Shown here piece by piece: positions 44,480 through 56,410 of a stretch of 64,000 bases of DNA; within the stretch, counting starts at the first letter, position 1; each line of letters opens with the position of its first letter. A model generated the notes under the pieces. The model was not told the DNA's origin. It ran no database searches and saw nothing but the letters and a program-made list of their open reading frames with translations. The stretch is taken from assembly GCF_047663525.1 (NCBI RefSeq), contig NC_092602.1, forward strand, positions 15,249,501 through 15,313,500, in the 5' to 3' direction. This DNA is from Anas platyrhynchos (lineage: Eukaryota > Chordata > Aves > Anseriformes > Anatidae). A program made the position numbers and the translations under genes.

Positions 44480-45150
44480 GGGTCCCCGGTCCCAGGTTCG
44501 AGTCCCCACATAGGACCCTGCAACCCGAGTCGAGTCGGGTCCACGGACTCGGTCCCAGATTCGATTCCCCACTCCGGCCTCTGGTCCCCTGGTCGGGTTG
44601 GTCCCTGGGTTGGGTCCCCGGGTCACAAGTTTATTCCCCACACTGGACCCTGGTCCCCAGGTAGGGTTGGGACCCCGACCCCAGGCAACAGGTTGTATTC
44701 GTACATCGGCCCTGGTCCCCGTGTCGAGTTGGGACCTCTGGTTAGGTCATAGGTTCATTTCCCCACACCCACCCACCTCCACGGGTCAGGTCCGGATCCC
44801 GGCCCCATGCCACAGGTTCTATTCACACACCGTCCCTGGTTCCCGTGTCAAGTTAGGACCCCTGGTTAGGTCGTAGGTTCTTTTCCCTTTACCGGCCCCA
44901 GGTCCCCTCGTCGCGTCGTATCCCCAACCCCCTGTCCCAGGTTCAATTCCACACACGGCTTTTGGGTCGGGTTGGGACATCTGGTCAGGTCATATGTTCA
45001 TTTCCCCACTCCCACCCCACCTCCACGGGTCGGGTCCAGATCCCGGCCCCGGGTCCCAGGTTCGATTCCCCACACCAGCCTGAGTACCCTGGTCGAGTCG
45101 GGACCCCGGTCCCGGGTCCATGGTTCAATACTCCACACCGTCTCTGGTCC
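44480..45150 (+). repeat. 63-bp minisatellite with tRNA B-box-like words, 11 units
   Basis: The word GGTTCGA(T/G)TCC or a variant stands at 44495, 44558, 44627, 44691, 44752, 44815, 44876, 44940, 44995, 45059 and 45122, giving spacings 63, 69, 64, 61, 63, 61, 64, 55, 64 and 63. Two copies (44495 and 45059) fit the Pol III B-box consensus GGTTCGANTCC exactly. The rest of the unit is CCCACAC…GGCCCTGGTCCCCGGGTCGGGTTGGGACCCC-like, quoted here only as consensus words. No A box or cloverleaf is present. Confidence 0.85.
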
Positions 45151-45189
45151 CTGGGTCGGGTTGTGTCCCCGGGTTGGCTGCGTAAAGGC

Positions 45190-46545
45190 TCCCCTGGGGA
45201 GTTCAGTTGTACCCAAAGTCTTCCTTTGGGGGCAATTTTTGATGGGCGAAAGGGGCTTTGTACGCCTTTGCTGGGGTCCTGCTTTAAATTCCTCTCAGAT
45301 TCCGCCCAGGGATATATTTGGGATTAGAAAGGGATATATATATATACTGATATATTTAGGTTTAGAAAGAGGATACAGAAATATTTCCACATAAAGAGCC
45401 TGAAATACCCTAATTAAGCCCAAATCTTCATATATAGAAAGCCTGGAAGCATCACTTTCTAATGAAAAACAGCAAACCCCTTCAAAACATTGTATAAAAT
45501 TGATTTTTGGCATGGAGGAAAGGGTTAAAAAAAATCAAGCTTTAATGATGAAATACTGTCCTTTAACAAAACAAAAGATCTAATATAACTATTTCACCAC
45601 AGAAAACTAGCTTCTTGGCAGTAAAACTGCAGCCCAGTCCATTTAGAAAAATATGTTTACTTGGAGCAATGAATTCTATTGTTGGTGTAAAATCAGACAA
45701 CAATTAATTCTGATGCCCGCACAGGAATCTATGTGTAGTCAGAAAGAAAATCAGGGCACGGGCCTGTAATGAAGAAATCTGCAGGTGCTCTACAGAAACA
45801 GAATTCCCTTTGTGGAGAAATACAATGTGTTTTTGACTTCCAATTTTATGGAAGATTTGAAAGCTTGTATTTTCTTATAAAAAGCCATTCTACTCAAAGA
45901 TTCTTAATACCAAAACAATTTTCAAGTTTCTCTTAAAAAAAAAAAAGTGCAAGGACAGGTCTGAGAAAAGAAAACAGTACGTTCGTGTTACCTGATCTTT
46001 ATAGAGTAACCATCATTCCTCAGTGAATAAAACACAGCTCCATCATTTCAAGGACAGACTGCACTTGCGTTGTCTGGAAAGACCTTGTGTAAAAGCTTTT
46101 TTTTTTTTTTTAAGAATGAAAAAACAAAATGAGTCATTTACATCATCAAATTCTTCTTTCTACATGGTGCACACCTGTAAAACAGCTCAAGATATTAGTA
46201 ACAGCAATTAACTGAATGCCACTTTCATTCAGGTACTTCAATTATAAGAAGCTCAGAATAAATAATACTTTTTACTTCATTTTCAGCCTGAAGCTCTCAT
46301 TGGTTACCTACCTTTAGAATGCCACAAAAAGTACTGTTTCATGAACTGAGAAAAGAAAACATACATATGTCAAAGATGTAAGCATCACCAATCAGGCTAA
46401 GCAAGCCAGAACAACACGGGATCTGTAAAGATTAATCACCAATACTTTCCAGCCACATTTTACCACTAGAAGCAGTGTTTGTGACATTCCTACAGAGCTC
46501 ACAGATCTGTAAGAAAAGGTGAGGTAAGGAACAGTCTGTCTGTCT
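45190..46545. other. AT-rich intergenic, downstream of the GARNL3 copy
   Basis: AT-rich, with short TATATA runs near 45335 and poly-A/T runs. It may include the 3' UTR of the GARNL3 copy, but no AATAAA was found on the - strand. Nothing else was recognised. Confidence 0.45.
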
Positions 46546-47745
46546 TCACTTCAAGTCAATGATGTCCTCATCATATAAAGAAGTCAGATGGAACGGATAG
46601 CTAGATGGTGAGCTCTCCTTTCTGTTTGCTACAGTATCAGGATCTGAACTAGTGGAAAGATGATGACTCTCAGAAAAGCTTTCAAAAGAGGCTGAGATTA
46701 TTCTGCAAAGATGAAGACAAAAGTTACTGAGAAACAATACACAGGTAAGGGCAAGCAGGGTCAGTGGCTATTTCTGCATACAATCAAGTTATCCTAAAGG
46801 CAGAGACAAACCATTAAAACTGAATTTCTCTCTGTTTTACTCTGCTTCCACACCAGGCTAGCACTGAACCAGAGCCTTGATAACAACTCATATTAAAACA
46901 GAGATTACATACATCAGATTATTGCCCGAAGGTAATGTTATTGAATGCTCCCCTCCATATAATTTTCCAATAGTGGAATAAATATAATAAAGTTTTACAT
47001 TGCAGTGGATTGAAAAAAAATAATTTCAGTCTACTGTATCTTGGCTGAATTCTGCTGCTACTTATCACAAATGCAGCTTATAAAAACAATGAAAAAAACA
47101 CAATGGCAGGGGGTCTGGTAAGCAGATACAAACAGACATATGCAATAGTGTTTCTTTACAAAATTTATTTTGGAGATAATGAGACCCAAGGATATGAAGA
47201 AAACAGCAAGTGAGTCTGCACAGTGCAGATGCTGTAGGCCTGATGACTACAAGGTCCCCACAAAGTCCCATTTAGTCTTGCTTTTCTCATATCTTTAGCA
47301 AGAGGTATAACCATTTCAGTACTGATAGTATTCAGATACTATAATACACATTAGGATGAAATTCTCAGTAGTATACAAGGGCCTCAGTCAGTCTATACTG
47401 AACTAATATTAGAGTAAAAAGGTTGAGAAACAATCAATTCCCAAAATACTTACAGTCTAACTAAGGTTATTTTCTAAAGCCCATATATTTACCTGTCGCT
47501 ACTAGTTGATCTTACCACTCCCTGCTTGGGATCTGACTGTCTTCAAGGAGCCTTTTTTTGCTTCTGTGCACCTTCTGTCTTGGGAATAGATTAATCCAGA
47601 AGGCCTCAGTAAAGGAATAAAAGTCTTAATACTCTCAAAAGGAAATAAAACATTCACAAAAAACATTGTGATCTCTCTTGATGGTTTTCATTACTAACTA
47701 AAAAGTTCCTAGCTGGCTTAGAATATGGTTACAATAGAATCATCA

Positions 47746-48550
47746 TAGAATGGCTTGTGTTAGAAGGGATCTTAAAGATCATCTAACTCCAACCCCCCTG
47801 CCATAGATAGGGACGCCACCCACTAGATCAGGTTGGCCAAAGCCCCATCCAGCCTTGCCTTGAACACCTCCCGGTATGGGGCATCGACTTCTCTTGGTAA
47901 CATGTTCCAGTGCCTCACTACCCTTACAGTGAAGCATTTCCTCCTAATCTAATCTAAACCTATCTTCTTTTAGTTTAAGACCACTTCCCACATTCTATCA
48001 TTATCTACCCGAGTAAAGAGTCCTTCTCCATTTTTTACAAGACTCCTTTAATTATTGAAAGGTCACAGTGAGGTCCTCCCTGTAACCGTCTCTCCTCCAG
48101 GCTGAACAGTCTCAGCTCTCTCAGCTTTTCTTCATAGGAGAGGTGCTCCAGTCCTCTGATCATCTTTGTAGCCCCTCCTCTGTACTCGCACTAACAGGTC
48201 CAAATCTTTCTTGTGCTGGGGGTCCAGACCTGGATGCAGTACTCCAAGTGAGGCCTCAGAAGGGCGGAGTAGAGGGGGGACAATAATCCCCTCCCTTAAC
48301 TGGCTGGCCACTCCTCTGTTGATGCAGCCCAGGATGCAGTTGGCCTTTTGGCCTGCAAGTGCACGCTGCTGGTTCATGTTGAGTCTTTTGTCCACCAGAA
48401 CTCCCAAGTCCTCCTCTGCAGGTCTGCTCTCAATTAGTGCTTCTCCTAGTCTGTCCTCATATCTGGGATTTCCCTGACCCAGGTGCAGAACCTTGCACTT
48501 GGACTTGTTGAACCTCATTAGGTTCACGTGGGCCCACTTCTCCAGCCTGG
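47746..48550 (-). mobile_element. CR1 LINE, ORF2 C-terminal part and 3' end
   Basis: The 3' end lies at left (ATCATAGAATGGCTTG) and the body runs rightward. The - strand frame 48527-48132 carries the CR1 ORF2 C-terminal words CKVLHLG and DLGVLVD. It sits where GARNL3 exons are missing. Confidence 0.9.
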
Positions 48551-50437
48551 AATTTCACCTGAAATGCAGAAGGAAAAAAGAACGTTACACTTTCATACCA
48601 GTATCAGTTCTAAATACTTCTAATGAAAAGTTATACAGAAAAGTTATAAACATTATGTGGGGTGCTTTTTAACCCAAGTAACAAAGATCTTCCCTGTACT
48701 GTATCTTTCACTATAAATAGGCTAGGAGGAGGAAGAAATACGTCCACATTTGGCAGACTGACAACTTGGCTTACTGAGAAAAAGCATATTGCCTGTCTTA
48801 AAAACTGAAATTCAGATTCCTTTCTCTTTTCCTCTTCTGTCAACAGTGCAGCAGCAGATTTAAATACATCTAAATGAACAAGATCTACATACATCTTGCA
48901 TTACCTAGTTGGTGTTCCTTTGTTTCTCTATTATTTATCCCTGTAGATCGATTGTTCACAGATCATGTTACACCAAATTTACTGTGCATTTATTAACTTT
49001 AAATTTATTAACTCTTTTGAGACTGGAAATACTTCTTGCCTTTAGTTTTCATTAGTTTAATTAGCTATCATAAATTAATTAGCTGTTCATAAATGAAAGG
49101 AATGGCATATGTGAAGTCTGAAAGTTTTCCCACAATTTTATACCTCTTTTTGCTTTATAGTCTTGGCCATATTGCCAAAGGCTCATTAAGGTAGTGAAGC
49201 TTAATTCTTCCCCTCCTACAGACATGATTTCTTCCAAACAGTGCTGCTGTGCATTCAGAAGAGATACTATGGGGCAAAAGCTCAGCCAGGTGTTTCAGAT
49301 CTCTGGATAAGGTTTCCATCTTCCAGACTCTCAGCCATGAAAACAAAATCTTTTAACTGATTGATATCATTTTACTAAAGATAATAATCAAAGCTTCAAG
49401 CAGCCTGGAAACCATGTTACCTTCTCAAGAAGAAAGAGGACATTCTGGTATTTCATAAGCCGGCGGTGCTTGAGGAGAACTTGAACTCATTTCCTTAGAA
49501 CTGCTATGAGACGATCCCCTTACTGCAGCAGTAGCTTTCAAATAAATATCTGACTGAAATCACAAAGAACTCATCATTAGTACAGCAAAACTTTCTTAAA
49601 CACTTGCTGAAGAAGAGCTTAAATGTTTGTCCACTATGTTCTATTGCCATTGTTGCTGTATTGCTGCTAAGTTAACTACAGCTGGCCACAGAAAGGCTAT
49701 CTCACTGTAAATGGGGAGAACTTCTGTGATGTTCAGAAGAGCATTTGCCCTGTAAATAATCAAATACTTCAGCTCTGCATTACTGCAAGCAATAAAGGAC
49801 AGTTAGATCAATTCTGATTCTCACTGTACTCACTACAAGCTAAGATCACACAAATTAACAGTTCATGCAAATCAGAAAATGTGTCAGTTTTGCTTTGGTT
49901 TGGGCTTCAGCAACTCTTTATGCGAATTAGGTCCCAACACCTCACAAATAGTCAAACATGCTTTTCTCGTGTCTTATCCATGATGCTACAAGCTGAAGCT
50001 CAGGCACAACTGCTGTGTGGACTAAGTTTCCACTCACCACTAATCGGATCTCAATGGAATCAGTAGTGAAGGCAAGGATAGAAGGGAAAGCACAGACTGC
50101 AATGAAACAAAAATTATTTTTCAAGGAAGAATGATTAATGTAAATGTTTCTCAGATGCTCCCTGAAAACAATTCTTGAGTATCTAACCTACTCTGGTATC
50201 TCCCTTTCCTATGACAAAATTTGTCTACTGTACTGATGGACATTCAGATACAAGCCTGAAGAAAACTTCACTCTCCATGCCTGGCAGAATATAAACTGAA
50301 TGGAAAATAAAAAACAGAAAAAAAAGAGAAAGGAAAAAAAAAGTTTATCAGAGGAAAAACTTGGCCCCAAGACTCCACTTATTAAAGATACCATATGCAG
50401 AATCTTAGCTGAAGTGGCATCATGAATACAATACACT

Positions 50438-50526
50438 TAGAGAATCACAGAATCATCTAGGTTGGAAAAAACCTTCAAGTCCAACAATCAACCTGACCTA
50501 CCAAGTTCCATCATTATGTCCCTTGG
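50438..50526 (-). mobile_element. CR1 LINE, left part split by an LTR
   Basis: Antisense CR1 end (AATCACAGAATCATCTAGG) continuing to CCTTGG, where the LTR at 50527 interrupts it. Confidence 0.85.
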
Positions 50527-50903
50527 TGTTGCAGGAAGCACGGCTGAAAGCACGACAGACACCAGTAGAGTCAGATCATGCTCCATTTTATTGCCCGAAT
50601 AGCCTTTTATAGTGAACTTAACAGGGGTGGATAGTGTTTCACACAAAATTATTGGTCAAAAGCACTCAGACAAACAACTACAAGAAAACAACCCCACCTG
50701 CAAGAAAACAACCCCTCTTGTGATTAGCAGTCACACAGACCTTGTCCTTGAAGCCAGAGGCTGGTACCAATATTTTTCTAAATTCCTCAATTGGCCAATG
50801 TGGGAACACTGTCATGGGAACTTCTCATAGTTGCCCTCGTAGCTTGGTTTGCTCAGCTGCAGCAAGCCATGGGATTTTTGCTGTTTCAAAAAATCCTTCA
50901 ACA
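50527..50903 (-). mobile_element. solo LTR, family C, inserted into CR1 (TSD CCTTGG)
   Basis: A 377-bp inverted copy of the LTR at 11640-12021, from TGTTGCAGGAAG to CCTTCAACA on +. CCTTGG flanks both ends (50521-50526 and 50904-50909). It lies in a GARNL3 intron. Confidence 0.92.
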
Positions 50904-51010
50904 CCTTGGTGTTATGTCAACACCTCTCCAGGGATAGGGATTCCACCACTTCCCTGGGCAGTCCATTCTAATGGTTAACCACCCTCTCCATGAAGAAATT
51001 CTTATTTATA
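50904..51010 (-). mobile_element. CR1 LINE, right part split by an LTR
   Basis: Continues the interrupted CR1: CTCCAGGGATAGGGATTCC, CACTTCCCTGGGCAGTCC, CATGAAGAAATTC. Confidence 0.85.
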
Positions 51011-51782
51011 GGAATTTATTAACCCATATTTATTAAATTTTATTATATTAAAAATAGATTTATGTATGTTAAATTATTTTTAATTTTATATTTATTCTTA
51101 TATATTCCTAGCACACATTCTGAAATTCTACCAACAGCCAAGTGCAAGCCTAAATAGTAATGAAAAAAGGGTAAAAGAGGTATGTTCTTACCAACAGCAT
51201 AAGGAACTTGATTCCAGCTAAAGTGAAAGTCGTAAGCCGATGACTGGACGAGTGGAGAACCTCCATTAAAAGGATACACCTTTCTGTATTGGCAAACATC
51301 TGTAACAAAAAAAAGGAAAAAAAGAAACCTCCAATATCTTACAGCACAAATGACAAACACCAACATTATAGGTAGATTTTACAGAAGTGTGGATAATACA
51401 CAGATAAATATCAAACACTTATGTAGAAGTCCCTCTATATCTAAACAGACCATAAGGGAAATGTGCTTCCTTTGTGAATACATTTACAAGATACAAATAG
51501 TAGAGCTACATTTTAATAACTTGTCAGATTTCACAAAGTAAGTATTGGTCTGTTTCAGCAATCATCAACTTTGTCTATGGATAGAGGAATAGTTAAGAAC
51601 ATTTCTGAAAGTGATGTAAGCAGAGCTGTACCCCTCTGACTGTAAGAACTACCCTTCAAGCAGCCACATACTAGCACAGTTTGTGTTCTTTGAGGATTGC
51701 AATACACATGGGATACTACGGATACCAAGATTTCATTAATCATATAACTTGTGAATCTACTACTTCTCTATTTTTAGGTAAA

Positions 51783-51786
<4 letters not shown>

Positions 51787-51816
<30 letters not shown>
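51787..51816. repeat. poly-T run
   Basis: About 30 T in a GARNL3 intron. Confidence 0.85.
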
Positions 51817-54800
51817 CTGTAATTGGTGTCCTTAAACTTAAACTAACTTTATATCCACAAGTGTAAAAAAAAGGTCTTGTTTGAAACCCAAACTTAGAAC
51901 ACTGTCAAATCATGTGTTTTCATACTTGTTCCATGATGATACTTTCATAATTGTAAAACTGTCACAAGACCAAAAAAGGTTTCCCTGTGACAGGGCCCTA
52001 CAAATAGGGATTCAAGTTGCTGCAACCCTGTGCAACAGGCTTTAGGACCTTAGGATCAACCAAGTTTGTTAGCTTTGGCTCTGTGACGAGCCTACTAGAG
52101 TAGGACTGATTCTGCACAGAAGTACAGGTTTGGGAATTCACACTACTCTGTCTCAGACCTTTTAGTTCTTAAGCAGTACTGAGTGAGCCAGAACTAGGTA
52201 GGATTTGTTAAACTACCGAAACCAATGAGGCCTCACAGAGCATACAAAGATACGCTTTAGAGACTTTTTCCCTGTAGTACCAATCTAACGGCCAATGCTA
52301 GAATACGTAGATGTATTTATCCTGTTTCCATCAATGCTCTCTTTGGAAAGGCAAATAGGACATGCCATCTGAAACAGAAAGCTGTGCTTTGTCCTTCAGC
52401 ATCACCTCATAAAGGACGTTTCATACTCATAACTTTGATTTTCCTGAGGACTGAAAGCAAAACTACATGTGTACAGCACAGAAGAGCATATGCATATTAA
52501 ATCCAAGGCCGTTTTATAAAAAGAGATTAAGAGAGTTACAATTTTAAAATGTGCCAGCACAAATAAGTGTGCAGAAGGAAAGAAAGCACAATGACAGAAT
52601 GGGAAAGCACAAAGAAGAAAACGGATGGAATACTAATTTGTACATGTCCTAGAAACACCCAGTGTGAGACTAGGCAAAGAATAAGATAGATCTGAAGAAA
52701 TAGGACTTTTGTGAGTAAGATGGTAACGGCTGTCCAATTACACACACCACAATAAAGCAGTACTTCCATTTCTAGTCCTTCTAATATGCACTTAAATTGA
52801 AAAAAAAAAAAAGTATTTTGGAATACTTTCCATGAAACACTGAAACTTTAAAATACACATCTAAACTCCAATGAAGAAAGAATTACATGTTGAGATATTA
52901 TCATTTCCAGTCTTTCCTAACTACTTACAGTTATAACATAACAGTAGGCCAGCTTCACCATCTTCATATACATCAACAGCTGCAACAAAATTTACCTGCA
53001 ATGATAACAGGAAAGGGTAATGATCAGGCAGATAAGATACAGATGTTACTATGACCAGGTTTTGACTAAGAAGCAATCAAATCAGTTGGTGCATAATTAC
53101 AGATAAAAGAAAAAAAAAATATTTATTTTTTGTGATTCATTTTCAGGATGCTGATAGGATGGAAATCAATTTCTTTTGTATTCAATGCTGTATTTCAGTA
53201 ATGCATATTCAATTTTGTAACTTCAGTATAAATACATACCTACAGTATAAAATGATACAAACATACCTAACTTACTTGACAATATAAATTTTGGGAAACT
53301 GAGTTATTTCAGGGTAGCTTTGAATTAACATGCTATGCTAAAAATAGCAATTCTTTCCAAAAAGTGAAATCTAAAAAGCTCGACTGAAAATCTTGACTAG
53401 CAGAAAGATCAAAAGTGCCAATTACTGGATCAAAACCACTAACAGGTACATTGATTGATGTGGATGTACTTCAAGAATTACTGAATAAGCTGAATTTAGA
53501 AACTGAGAACCACTGCTGGATAAACTAAAATGGTTTTTGCATAGCATAGGCTACTTATATTCTCATACTTTAATCCTGTATTTGTCTTTTACAGTTAAAT
53601 TAAAAGAAAAACAAGACACCCATAAGTATATACATTCAGAAAAGGAGACCTCCCTGATGAAATACTTAAGACTGGATTAGACAAATGTCTCCTAGACCAC
53701 ATTATTTGCTACTTGGGCAGGGCTGGAGATTGACTTCATGAACTTCATGGCTTTCCTTTGTGCAATAAAGTACGTGTTCTCTTGATTTAAGACAAATATA
53801 AGGCAAGAACTGTTAATCAAATCTGGAAGCTTATATATATCTATAAAAAACACATTTTGACCTATCCTTTGTAGCAACTGAAAGACATTTCTGCTTTGTG
53901 ACCTGTGGAAATAATTTGGTAACCAATTTCAACAACACAAAAATCACTGGCACAGGTCTAATCAACTTCCTGCTTTGTCTGTGTTCTCAAAGGAAATAAG
54001 GGTTACTGGGGAAGAGAACAGAGGGGGGCGATTCTTGACTGTCCACATTCTTTAATTGTATTTCCTTCTTAATCCAGATTAAAATATATTCCCATTGCTG
54101 TGGAGAATCTTAACACTGTATTGCCAATGCTAGGAGTACCAACCCTCTTCATCATCAAATCTGAATAAAAACACAGATGATTTAAAAAAAAAATCAACAA
54201 GAAGCATCAAATCAAAAGAGATGTCCCTTATACCATTATGAACAGAGAAGTCAACAGAACACAAGAGTAACCCTGTAAAAGGTTCTTCTTTTTTTTTTTT
54301 TTTAATTACGCTTAAAGCTATACATTCACATCCATATTAAGAAATTATTGAAATTATTTGATTTTCAAAATGCTGAAGATCATTATCTTCCCAGCAACAG
54401 GAAACATTTGAACCCTTTTCCAAAAATCAGGATGTTTACTTAAATCCCAACCCTATGTCCCAGTTAGTAAGATACAGTTAATGTATTACTTGGCTGGGCA
54501 GCAGTTTAGAACTAAAAGATATACGCAAATATTTCAGTTTTAGTACATGCAAATAGGCAAATCTGAATGAGATAATGGTGGCCAAAACCTGAAATTATTT
54601 TGCTGCAACCTCCTAAAGAATAAAACACTGAGACCATGAAGAAAAGACAAAAATCAAAATATTGACTAAGGAAGGAGAAAAAATGGCTTTGCATTTATAC
54701 TGACAACAATATTCCAGAGCTTGAAACACAGGCTCTTTCCTAATATGTCATACCTTATAACTACCTCTCTTAGGAGTGATTATTATCACACATTCCAAAA

Positions 54801-55296
54801 AGAAAAAATGCCTCCGAGTACTCTAAAGTAGAAGTTAAAAAAGTGAAAAGTAAAGGAGAAGAGAGGTTCTCCGTAAATGCTGCTCCCAGGAGGTCAGCAC
54901 AGCATGGACCTATTCTGCAAGAATATAGTTTAAATGCTAGAAATTTACTTTGTTTGCTTCAACATGATGCAGTCTATAGGACTCCCCAATACTTTCATTA
55001 ACTAAATCAAACTGATGCCGATACGCCACACAGATCATATCGTCACTGTCTCCAGTAGGTCCATCCACCAGTGTCATAACCACTGGAGGGTCAGAAAGGC
55101 GTATTTCCTATGAGATAAATAATAGTATTATTCTCTTTTTCAGGCTCTTAGTGTGAATATTGAATTACTCCATGAATTTACAAGGATGTAATCTAAGCAG
55201 AGAAGCATGATACAGAACAAGATGACAGTTTAAGAAGTCTGAAATATTTCTTTGGCATATCAGTGATGGATCTCCATCGTATTGCTTCTCACTTAC

Positions 55297-55370
55297 ATCT
55301 GTCTGGAGGTTCCAGACGATAAAATGCATGCTCTTTGCCTTTTTCCTCCACTAGCTGAGTGTTGCCCAGT
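55297..55370 (-). other. unassigned exon-like frame A in a GARNL3 intron
   Basis: 74 bp with acceptor TTTTACAG and donor AGAT/GTAAGT. It is open, reading LVEEKGKEHAFYRLEPPDR. It lies between two GARNL3 exons that already join in phase, so it is not required by GARNL3. The source was not recognised. It could be an alternative exon or a copied fragment. Confidence 0.4.
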
Positions 55371-56410
55371 CTGTAAAAGTGATTAGTGATTAGATTACAC
55401 ATACCCAGATGTACTGGAACTCGTCTACTGGAGATTCAGGTAATGACAGCAGAGAGCTGCTGGCTAAACTGTTGCATGGATTGTATTTCTTTGTGATAAG
55501 AAGTAGTTTGCTCCCAATAGCCACAACAATCCTCAGTTCACTGCCATGGTGAGTATTAATGGCATACAAATGGCAGCCTAAGAAAAAAAAAAAATTAGGT
55601 TGTAAGTATTTGGGGTAAAGACTGTTTTTTTTTATTTTTTAATTTTTGTTCTGTATTTGTATGATGGTTAGTACAATGGGTATCTGATACCTGAGCACCA
55701 CACAATTACAAACATCCCAACAGGATAATATTAAATTCTAGAAAAAGACAAAAGGCAGTAAGTCTTTTGAAAACTATTTTCCCCCTTACTCCTTTTGCAA
55801 GTATAAGAGTAAATATATGTTTTTTTCTTTACTATTCTGCAGTTTCCAGCTTTCCAAGGAAGCTTGATGCTGAATATCGGAAAATGTTTACATCTACTAA
55901 AATAATCTGCAATACCCAAACTATTCTAAGCATTACTAATTAAAAAAGATTTGCCATTGTTCTTCTACCTCACAGTGACCTTTATTTCAGTCTTACATCC
56001 ATGCGTAATTTTTCTTATACCCCTCAATCCTGAAAGCAACATATCTGTTTTTCACCAGAGCTTTTCATCAGCAGTGATTGCCAAGTAACATGGTATTTTT
56101 TTACCAAGTTCTCAAATGATAGGCTGGACTGTACCCTATGTTATTTTCACACATAAGCTTAAAGTTTGAATTAACTGTCCAGGGATAAAACTAAAGGTGA
56201 ATACCTACAACAGCCTCAAGGGAGCTAATAAACCCTGGCAACTACTGGCACAATACCACAGTGGACACTTTTAATACAAGATAATAAAGCTACCTTTTGT
56301 TCTCTCCAATTTATTTTCTCTGCAGTCATATTTGCTTCTTATCATCTGCTTTGTTTCTGTATCTTTTTGGACAGCACTCAATCTGAAGACAAGGAGACGA
56401 GAGTCTTTTC

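Noticed and set aside
44480-45150. tRNA genes or tRNA pseudogenes in the B-box-like minisatellite
   Set aside because: No A box, acceptor pairing or anticodon arm accompanies any unit.
48132-48527. 131-codon frame on the - strand as a host gene
   Set aside because: It is the C-terminal part of CR1 ORF2 inside a clear CR1 element.
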